Of a stretch of 27,166 bases of DNA, positions 8,013-14,065 are shown piece after piece. The translations under genes and the position numbers were made by a program. The stretch comes from Bacillota bacterium (GTDB lineage Bacteria; Bacillota; Clostridia; Christensenellales; UMGS416), in assembly GCA_023410875.1 (NCBI GenBank), contig JAEYPH010000068.1:1-27166 (forward strand), written 5' to 3'. How positions within the stretch are numbered: position 1 is the first letter of the stretch; each line of letters starts with the position of its first letter. Under the pieces are notes generated by a model, which saw nothing but the letters and a program-made list of their open reading frames with translations, was not told where the DNA came from and made no database searches.

Positions 8013-9233
8013 ATGACTAGACTGTTGATCAACGGCTGCAACGGCAGAATGGGGCAGGCCATCGCTCAGGCGGCGGGCCAGAGCACCGACATGAAGGTGG
8101 TTGCGGGCGTGGATAAGTTCCCCGACGCGGTGCGGCAGGCCTTCCCGGTGTTCGGCTCCATCGCCTCGTGCACCGAGAGCGCCGATGTGCTCATAGACTT
8201 CTCCCGGCCCGAGGCGCTGCACGACGTGCTGAGCTACGCCATGGGCCACGGCACCGCCGCCGTGCTGTGCACCACGGGCTTTTCCCCAGATGACTTGGCG
8301 CTGATCGAGAGGGCCAGCCGCCACATACCGGTGTTCCGCTCGGCCAACATGTCGCTGGGCGTGAACCTGGCAGTGGACCTGTGCCGTCGGGCCGCCACGT
8401 TCCTGGGCGACAGCTGCGATGTGGAGATCATCGAGAAGCACCACAACGCCAAGGTGGACGCACCCAGCGGCACGGCGCTGATGATCGCCGACGCCATCAA
8501 CGGCGCGTACTTAAATTCCAAGAGCTATACCTACGGCCGCCACAACGCCAACCAGAAGCGCTCCCGCGGCGAGATCGGCATACACGCCGTGCGCGGCGGC
8601 ACCATCGTGGGCGAGCACGAGATGCTGTTCATCTGCGCCGATGAGACGCTGTCCATCCGCCACGACATCCAGAACCGCCAGGTGTTCGCCATGGGCGCGC
8701 TGCGCGCCGCGCAATATCTGGCGGGCAAGGGCCCGGGCCTGTATAGCATGCAGGACCTGCTGACCGAGGCCAACGCCGTGACGTCCATCTCCACCGACGA
8801 AACGCAGACGCTGTTTTCCATCCGCGACATCCCCCTGGGAGGCGGCGTGGTGCGCAAGCTCTTCGCTGCGCTGTGGAACGCCGAGATCAACGTGGACATG
8901 ATCAGCCAGACCGCGCCTCATCAGGGCCGCTGCTCGCTGGCCTTCACGTTGCCGCGGCTGACCGGCGCGGCGGCGCTGCCCATCGTGCGCGATTGCTGCG
9001 CCGCCTTCGAGGGCTGCGGTCTTACGACCCGGGAGGACATCGTCAAGATCTCCATCGAGGGCCCCGGCATGGAGCACAAGCCCGGCGTGGCCGCCCGCTT
9101 TTTCGAGGCGCTGGCCGCTGTGGGCGTAGAGGCGCTGGCCGTCACGACATCGGAGATCAAGGTGTCCTGCTGTGTGCCTGAGGCCAACCGGCGCTCGGTG
9201 GTCGAGGCGCTCATGAAGGAATTCAGGCTGTAG
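8013..9233 (+). CDS. dapB: DapB (4-hydroxy-tetrahydrodipicolinate reductase) fused to tandem ACT domains
   Basis: A 406-residue protein, about 150 residues longer than ordinary DapB. Residues 1-250 are a complete DapB: nucleotide loop NGCNGRMGQ (7-15), IDFSRPEA (61-68), CTTGF (86-90), and the catalytic block EKHHNAKVDAPSGTA (141-155) with H144 and K147. Residues about 255-406 match the regulatory end of aspartokinase: a first ACT (LFSIRDIP, then AALWNAEINVDMISQTAPH, 285-303) and a second (VKISIEGPGMEHKPGVAARF, 344-363, ending TTSEIKVSC, 378-386). The enzyme reduces the DapA product with NAD(P)H; the ACT pair suggests allosteric control, perhaps by lysine. There is no stop or frameshift between the parts, and AAGGAG precedes the ATG by six bases. 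Cotranscribed with dapA. The fusion is seen; the ligand is inferred. Confidence 0.95.
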   Translation: MTRLLINGCNGRMGQAIAQAAGQSTDMKVVAGVDKFPDAVRQAFPVFGSIASCTESADVLIDFSRPEALHDVLSYAMGHGTAAVLCTTGFSPDDLALIERASRHIPVFRSANMSLGVNLAVDLCRRAATFLGDSCDVEIIEKHHNAKVDAPSGTALMIADAINGAYLNSKSYTYGRHNANQKRSRGEIGIHAVRGGTIVGEHEMLFICADETLSIRHDIQNRQVFAMGALRAAQYLAGKGPGLYSMQDLLTEANAVTSISTDETQTLFSIRDIPLGGGVVRKLFAALWNAEINVDMISQTAPHQGRCSLAFTLPRLTGAAALPIVRDCCAAFEGCGLTTREDIVKISIEGPGMEHKPGVAARFFEALAAVGVEALAVTTSEIKVSCCVPEANRRSVVEALMKEFRL

Positions 9234-9252
9234 AAAAGTGCCGGTAGAGCTT

Positions 9253-9283
9253 ATAAAAGGGTGTCGCGTCACGCGCGTTTTAT
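9253..9283 (+). terminator. Possible intrinsic terminator after dapB
   Basis: ATAAAA (9253-9258) pairs with TTTTAT (9278-9283) around a GC-rich core containing CGCG-TCA-CGCG. It gives an A-tract/hairpin/T-tract pattern 20 bases after the dapB stop. The core stem is short and imperfect. Confidence 0.45.
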
Positions 9284-9298
9284 TTAATTGCAAAATGC

Positions 9299-9530
9299 GG
9301 GCCGAAGGTTTCCAAAGGGCGATCGGAAAGCCCTTTGGCCTTGGCGCAGGATGCATTGCCCCGCCTTGCGGCAACGTCGGCTTCGCCGATGTGAGAGCAA
9401 GGCGATACTGCACACGTGCAGCAAAGGGCGCCGCAGCCCAGTACCATCGGAAGCGGCTCTGCCGCTTCCGCCGGCTGGATGCCGGCGAGATGGTGCGCTG
9501 GTCGCGCCCGACGGCGCGAAATCCTTTCCT
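9299..9530 (+). repeat. Dispersed hairpin repeat A, copy 2 (long form with 163-bp inner block)
   Basis: The two conserved hairpins of repeat A are present (CCAAAGGG 9312-9319 with CCCTTTGG 9331-9338; TCGCGCC 9502-9508 with GGCGCGA 9513-9519) but are separated by 163 bases (9339-9501) absent from copies 1 and 3. The inner block is itself made of hairpins: TCGGC/GCCGA (9377-9389), CTGCA/TGCAG (9408-9421), a 10-bp perfect stem with a TCT loop (9448-9470), and GCCGGC/GCCGGC (9470-9486). It fills most of the 320-base gap between dapB and the next gene, which holds no other gene. Confidence 0.85.
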
Positions 9531-9553
9531 CGCACGCGACCTAAGGAGGTTCC

Positions 9554-10147
9554 ATGCAAGACAGATTGGAAACGCAAAGGCTGATTCTCAGAAGATTCAC
9601 GTCGCAGGACGGCGACGATCTATATGAATACCTCTGCGATGCGGAGACGGTTAAGTATGAGCCCTACGATCCCTTTACGCTTGAGCAGGCTTGTTCGGAG
9701 GCGGCCAGACGCACCGCGGACCCATCCTTTTGGGCCGTGTGCGAGAAGGACACCGGCAAGCTGATCGGCAACCTGTACTTCTGCCGTCAGCAGCCGGAGG
9801 AGTTTTTAAGCTGGGAGATCGGTTATGTGTTCAACCGGCGCTATGGCGGCCGGGGCTACGCCACCGAAGCGGCCCTTCGCATGCTGCAATACGGCTTTGA
9901 GGTGTGCGGCGCCCACCGGATAGAGGCTCATTGCAACCCCGAGAACACCCGCTCCTGGCAGCTGCTGGAGCGCATCCACATGCGCCGGGAAGGGCATTTC
10001 CCCAAGAAGGCGACCTTCCGAAACGATGATGCCGGCAACCCCATCTGGCATGACGCCTATGCCTATGGCATGCTGGAGGAGGAGTGGAGGCGGGTGGTTG
10101 CGGCGCTGGCACACGGGGGGGAGCGGGCGGCGACGGCTTTTCGCTGA
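9554..10147 (+). CDS. GNAT family N-acetyltransferase (RimJ/RimL type)
   Basis: A 197-residue protein beginning LETQRLILRRFTSQDGDDLY, the typical RimJ/RimL-like start, with the acetyl-CoA loop YGGRGYATEAALRMLQYGF (near 97-115) and the C-terminal block HRIEAHCNPENTRSWQLLER. Proteins of this subfamily acetylate N-terminal amino groups of ribosomal proteins or small-molecule amines. TAAGGAGG (9542-9549) lies four bases before the ATG. It follows repeat A copy 2, whose 3' end is about 24 bases from the start codon, so the repeat may lie in its leader. It is the last GC-rich gene before the AT-richer polysaccharide island. Substrate unknown. Confidence 0.88.
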   Translation: MQDRLETQRLILRRFTSQDGDDLYEYLCDAETVKYEPYDPFTLEQACSEAARRTADPSFWAVCEKDTGKLIGNLYFCRQQPEEFLSWEIGYVFNRRYGGRGYATEAALRMLQYGFEVCGAHRIEAHCNPENTRSWQLLERIHMRREGHFPKKATFRNDDAGNPIWHDAYAYGMLEEEWRRVVAALAHGGERAATAFR

Positions 10148-10182
10148 CTGCATTAACTTATTTGTCACTAGAGTGCGTCTTC

Positions 10183-10225
10183 CGTCAATACTTCACTTGA
10201 CGTAGAGTCTGTCAATTGGTATATT
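10183..10225 (+). promoter_or_regulatory. Sigma-A type promoter of the polysaccharide cassette, with an inverted repeat over its -35
   Basis: TTGACG (10197-10202), 17-base spacer, TATATT (10220-10225). CGTCAA (10183-10188) forms a 6-bp inverted repeat with the -35 hexamer across 8 bases, and another GTCAA lies in the spacer, so a regulator may bind here. Confidence 0.65.
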
Positions 10226-10240
10226 GGCTTGCGTGATTAA

Positions 10241-10270
10241 TTGTTGAACAAAAGAGAAAAAGGGTATAAT
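10241..10270 (+). promoter_or_regulatory. Possible second promoter of the polysaccharide cassette
   Basis: A perfect -10 TATAAT (10265-10270) has TTGTTG (10241-10246) 18 bases upstream. The 140 bases from here to the first gene hold no recognised riboswitch or gene. Confidence 0.5.
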
Positions 10271-10410
10271 CCTGACGGGGAAGAGAAGAATGGTGGTTTT
10301 AGACTCCCAAACCTATTAGAATCTGCCACCCCTTATGCCAGCGTTCATGGCGACAGAGGAGTTTGCTATATAGCTGATTGGGGTCACCCAAGTTTTATAG
10401 GAGTTCGAAT

Positions 10411-11394
10411 ATGAGCGGCATGCCGTTGGTTACTATTATTGTACCTGTCTACAATGCGGAGCAGTATTTGTGTGAATGCTTGGATAGCTTAATCAATCAA
10501 ACCTATACAAACCTTGAAATTCTTGTTGTTGACGACGGTTCATCAGACAGCAGCGGGGAAATATGTGACCAGTATGCAAAAAAAGATCATCGGATTATGG
10601 TTGTTCATAAAGAAAACGGCGGCGTTTCTTCCGCCAGAAACGCAGCGCTAGCCATAGCGCATGGCGACTATTATCATTTTTGCGATGCTGACGATTGGAT
10701 GGAACTGAATACCTATGAAGTTCTTATAAACGATACACTCCAATATGAAGTTGATCTTTGTGTATTTAACGCTTTTATTCACCGTGGTGTCGCAACGCCT
10801 GTTCCTCGGATTCGTAATCTGCCGGCAGGCAAATATAACAAAATCGCTTTACTGAAGTATTCGGCGGGGGTCATTTCAAAGAGCAATAAGTTGACTACCT
10901 GCTTCCTTTGTATGACCAACAAACTTTTCAAATCCACTCTTTTTGTAGACACAAACAACCAAAAGATGCGGTTTGATGAAACAATGACCCATCTGGAAGA
11001 TGGATCGTTATTGGTTGACACTTTTGTTAACTGGACCAATTGTTATATTGATAGCCACTGTTTCTACCATATACGGTATCATGAAAGAAGCGCAATGGGG
11101 AGCTTGGAAAATGAAAAGATGGCCAGACAGATGCTGAATGGATATGAGCAGATCGTGCAAAAAAAGGCCATTCAGGAGAATAACATTGCCCTTAACTATA
11201 TGCATAATGCCTACTCCAGAGCCGCTCTTTACTACCTGACTCTATGCGCTCAAGATGGCGCGCAGCAGGCTGTTGCTGAAATCAAAAATCGTTTTGCTGA
11301 TGATGCTGCCTTTCAGGAGAGAGCGCACGAGCGGCTTTTGAGCCTCGCTGTGGAAAATGACAAAGCCGCTTTGTTACAGGAGGTGGAGCGGTGA
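10411..11394 (+). CDS. Family 2 glycosyltransferase
   Basis: A 327-residue protein with a complete GT-A fold signature: VTIIVPVYNAEQYLCECLDS (7-26), the nucleotide-binding EILVVDDGSSDSSGE (36-50), NGGVSSARNAAL (69-80) and the metal-binding DAD (D92-D94) in HFCDADDW. It should transfer a sugar from a nucleotide donor during capsule or exopolysaccharide assembly at the inner face of the membrane. The ATG was chosen because ATAGGAG (10397-10403) lies seven bases upstream; an in-frame TTG at 10378 lacks a site. First gene of the AT-richer cassette, it overlaps the next gene by four bases (GTGA), indicating translational coupling. Donor and acceptor sugars are unknown. Confidence 0.93.
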   Translation: MSGMPLVTIIVPVYNAEQYLCECLDSLINQTYTNLEILVVDDGSSDSSGEICDQYAKKDHRIMVVHKENGGVSSARNAALAIAHGDYYHFCDADDWMELNTYEVLINDTLQYEVDLCVFNAFIHRGVATPVPRIRNLPAGKYNKIALLKYSAGVISKSNKLTTCFLCMTNKLFKSTLFVDTNNQKMRFDETMTHLEDGSLLVDTFVNWTNCYIDSHCFYHIRYHERSAMGSLENEKMARQMLNGYEQIVQKKAIQENNIALNYMHNAYSRAALYYLTLCAQDGAQQAVAEIKNRFADDAAFQERAHERLLSLAVENDKAALLQEVER

Positions 11395-12512
11395 AAGCGG
11401 GTATCATTACACTATATGGAATGAACAATTATGGTAACAGGTTGCAAAATTACGCGGTTTTTTCCACCTTGCTAAAACTGGGCGTGGACAGCGAGACTCT
11501 CATCCCCAAGCAGTGGACGCCGACACCCTATCGTCTGCGAACGGAAAAGGCTGCCCGTGAGGTTTTTGCTCGCGATGAAGCACAGGCCGAACAGAATTAT
11601 CCTTTTTTGGTTCGGCAGTTCCGCTACGAAGCATTCAATGGGTCATTTATTCCTGAGCGGCATCTAAATACCGTTCATTTTGATCGTTCTATTACGAAGG
11701 AGTATGATTTCTTCATTACGGGCAGCGACCAGGTTTGGAATCCGCACTTCAGGGATTCTTTGGGGCAGCTGGAAAACCGATTGCTTCAGTTTGCGCGATC
11801 GGAGCAGCGGGTGTGTTTTTCCCCCAGCATCGGCATGGACGATCTGTCAAAAAAGTGGCATGATTTGTATCGCCGTGAGTTGAGCAAGTATCCATACCTC
11901 AATATCCGGGAGCAGTCCGGCGCAGCGATTATCCGGGAGCTTACAGGCCGCAACGCCGAAGTGGTTCTTGATCCGACCTTCATGGTGGACAAAGAGGAGT
12001 GGTTATCTCTGGCAAAGCCGATGGTAGGCTTTGATTACGACAGCCCGTACATACTGTACTATTTCCTGGGAAAAGAAGAAGATGAGATATCTGCGGAAAT
12101 GCGTGAGTTCCTGGATCAACAGATTCAAGAGCGCGGATTGAAGGAATATCGACTCCTTGACCCGACGAATCGGATGCTCCATTCAGCTGGCCCGTCGGAG
12201 TTTGTACACCTGTTCAGCCGAGCTTCTTTGGTGTGCACGGATTCTTTCCACGGCACGGCCTTTTCTATTTTGCTGGGAAGGCCCTTCCTGCTGTGCCATC
12301 GGCATCTTGTCATAGCCGATCAGCAAATCGACATGTCCAACAGAACGATTTCACTGCTGGAAAAGCTGCAGTTGCTGGAAAAGCTGCCTGAGAACCAAGT
12401 GCTTACGGACGCTGAGATTTGGAAATGCGATTACATAAATGCCAATGATATTATTCGGTGGGAACAACAAAAAATGCAAACGCTACTAAAAAAAGCGATG
12501 CGATTGGGGTGA
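11391..12512 (+). CDS. Polysaccharide pyruvyl transferase family protein
   Basis: A 373-residue protein with family marks: ITLYGMNNYGNRLQNYAV (6-23), FFITGSDQVWNPHF (107-120), CFSPSIGMD (142-150), VVLDPTFMVD and the late CTDSFHGTAFSILLGRPF block. Members (CsaB/WcaK/EpsO type) transfer pyruvate from phosphoenolpyruvate onto a sugar, forming a ketal that adds negative charge to the polymer. The start codon is GTG, with AGGAGGT (11378-11384) six bases upstream, and overlaps the stop of the GT2 gene. The next gene starts six bases downstream, so this is the second gene of a tight operon. Which sugar is pyruvylated is not known. Confidence 0.92.
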   Translation: MKAGIITLYGMNNYGNRLQNYAVFSTLLKLGVDSETLIPKQWTPTPYRLRTEKAAREVFARDEAQAEQNYPFLVRQFRYEAFNGSFIPERHLNTVHFDRSITKEYDFFITGSDQVWNPHFRDSLGQLENRLLQFARSEQRVCFSPSIGMDDLSKKWHDLYRRELSKYPYLNIREQSGAAIIRELTGRNAEVVLDPTFMVDKEEWLSLAKPMVGFDYDSPYILYYFLGKEEDEISAEMREFLDQQIQERGLKEYRLLDPTNRMLHSAGPSEFVHLFSRASLVCTDSFHGTAFSILLGRPFLLCHRHLVIADQQIDMSNRTISLLEKLQLLEKLPENQVLTDAEIWKCDYINANDIIRWEQQKMQTLLKKAMRLG

Positions 12513-12517
12513 GCGGT

Positions 12518-13387
12518 ATGGAAATGACGCAATATGAGTTAAACAACGGTGCCAAGCTTCCAGCAATCGGCTATGGCGCGACCATTATTCCCAAGGGGGA
12601 CGGCAAGATCAAGGGGAATGAACTGGCAGAAAAGCAATGGCATATGTACAAACATTTGGTCTCAACGTACAAATGCCTTCTGTACGACACCTCCTCTAGC
12701 TATGGCTTGTGCGAATATGTTCTGGGCAATGTGATAGAGCATGTCGGGCATCGGGAGAACATGTTTATTGCAGTAAAAATATCCAACCACGAGCAGCGTA
12801 GCGGGGATTTGAAAAAAGCGTTCGCGTCGCATCTTGCTACGCTGCACACAGATTATGTGGACATGCTCATGCTGCATTGGCCGCATCCCGGCACATTTGT
12901 GGACGCCTGGCGCGAATTGGAAGGTATTTATGCCTCCGGTCAGGCAAAAGCCATAGGCGTATCCAATTTTCACCAGAACCATTTTGAAGAGCTGATGCAA
13001 AAGGCAAAGGTTGTTCCGGCGGTGAATCAAATTGAAGTGCATCCGCTGTTCACGCAGGAGCCTCTGAGAAAGTATTGCCGGAATATTGGCGTGCGCGTGA
13101 TGGCCTATACGCCGCTGGGGAGAATGCACGATGTGCTGATAAAGAACAAGACCCTGCGCGCCATCGCCGCACAGCGGAAAAAAACAGTTCCGCAAATCAT
13201 CCTGCGCTGGGACCTGGACAGCGGTATGGCGACCATTCCCAGAACCTTGACCCCTGCACATTTTAGTGAAATTATGGAAGTACTGAACTTTGCTCTAACA
13301 ACGGAGGAAGTGAAGGCGATTGACGCCGTCAACGAGAATGTAAGGCTGCGGTTTAACCCGGATACAGTGGATTACACGTTGGTATAA
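12518..13387 (+). CDS. Aldo/keto reductase in polysaccharide cassette
   Basis: A 289-residue aldo/keto reductase. The catalytic tetrad is present: D57 and Y62 in YDTSSSYG, K87 in IAVKISN, H120 in LMLHWPHP. GQAKAIGVSNF and IPRTLTPAHF mark the cofactor side (NADPH is usual). It reduces a carbonyl or oxidises an alcohol; in this location the substrate may be a sugar or sugar precursor (inference). The ATG at 12518 follows the pyruvyl transferase stop by five bases with only a weak GGGGTGA upstream, suggesting coupling to the preceding gene; a second ATG lies two codons later. Aldo/keto reductases are not standard members of polysaccharide operons, which makes its position notable. Confidence 0.92.
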   Translation: MEMTQYELNNGAKLPAIGYGATIIPKGDGKIKGNELAEKQWHMYKHLVSTYKCLLYDTSSSYGLCEYVLGNVIEHVGHRENMFIAVKISNHEQRSGDLKKAFASHLATLHTDYVDMLMLHWPHPGTFVDAWRELEGIYASGQAKAIGVSNFHQNHFEELMQKAKVVPAVNQIEVHPLFTQEPLRKYCRNIGVRVMAYTPLGRMHDVLIKNKTLRAIAAQRKKTVPQIILRWDLDSGMATIPRTLTPAHFSEIMEVLNFALTTEEVKAIDAVNENVRLRFNPDTVDYTLV

Positions 13388-13402
13388 GGAAAGGGGTTTA
13401 AC

Positions 13403-14053
13403 ATGCCACAGGAAATAAGTCCCACTTTTTTAGCCAAGAGCAGGTTGCTCACCAAGCAATTTGCGAGCCGTTATGAGCGGCATATTTTCAACCCTGAGAA
13501 CTTTTTCGCCTACAGTGAAACCTGCCTAATTCTGGACGAAGCCAGCTTGCTGACACTCAACGGCAAGTTGACTTTGAACACCGGGCTCACCGAGGAAGGC
13601 GGCAGAAGCACCATTCTGCGCCTGGATCGCAACGCGCAGCTTGTAGTAACTAAAGGTGAATTTCAGGTGTATTACGGCGGGGATATCACGGTCTTTACCA
13701 GCGGGGTGCTCACGCTGGGAAATTCGTTTATCAACAACAACTGCAAAATCCGCTGTGGCAAGAGCATCACCATCGGCGACGATTGCGCCATCTCCCATAA
13801 CGTGACCATACTGGATTCCGACTTCCATGTGCTGATCAAAGACGGAGTTGAGCAACCGAGACATGGCACCGGTATTTCCATCGGGAATCATGTCTGGATC
13901 GGCACCGGCGTGACGATCTTAAAAGATGTTCAAGTCGGAGACGGGGCCGTCATTGCCTCCGGTTCGCTGGTAACGAAAGATGTACCCTCCAAATGCCTTG
14001 CAGCAGGGATACCGGCCAAAGTGATCGATACGGATATTGGTTGGAAAAAATGA
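13403..14053 (+). CDS. Left-handed beta-helix (hexapeptide) acyltransferase
   Basis: A 216-residue protein of the WbbJ/maltose-acetyltransferase type. Hexapeptide-repeat coils run from about residue 100 to 190, with SITIGDDCAISHNVTILDSD (121-140), the likely catalytic H132, and ISIGNHVWIGTGVTILKDV (158-176), then VTKDVPSKCLAAGIPAKVI (190-208), the usual end of O-acetyltransferases. It probably moves an acetyl group from acetyl-CoA onto a sugar hydroxyl of the polysaccharide. GGAAAGGGG precedes the ATG by six bases. The gap to the upstream gene is 15 bases and to the downstream GTG 12 bases, so it is within the same operon. The N-terminal 90 residues are more variable beta-rich sequence seen in related colanic-acid type enzymes. 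Confidence 0.92.
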   Translation: MPQEISPTFLAKSRLLTKQFASRYERHIFNPENFFAYSETCLILDEASLLTLNGKLTLNTGLTEEGGRSTILRLDRNAQLVVTKGEFQVYYGGDITVFTSGVLTLGNSFINNNCKIRCGKSITIGDDCAISHNVTILDSDFHVLIKDGVEQPRHGTGISIGNHVWIGTGVTILKDVQVGDGAVIASGSLVTKDVPSKCLAAGIPAKVIDTDIGWKK

Positions 14054-14065
14054 GGAGCACGAGCC

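Noticed and set aside
6824..8062. 412-codon minus-strand frame across dapA
   Set aside because: Antisense to a certain dapA with all catalytic residues; composition-driven open frame with low-complexity residues.
12458..12517. Upstream start for the aldo/keto reductase
   Set aside because: It would add 20 residues overlapping the pyruvyl transferase gene, without an RBS and without aldo/keto reductase similarity.
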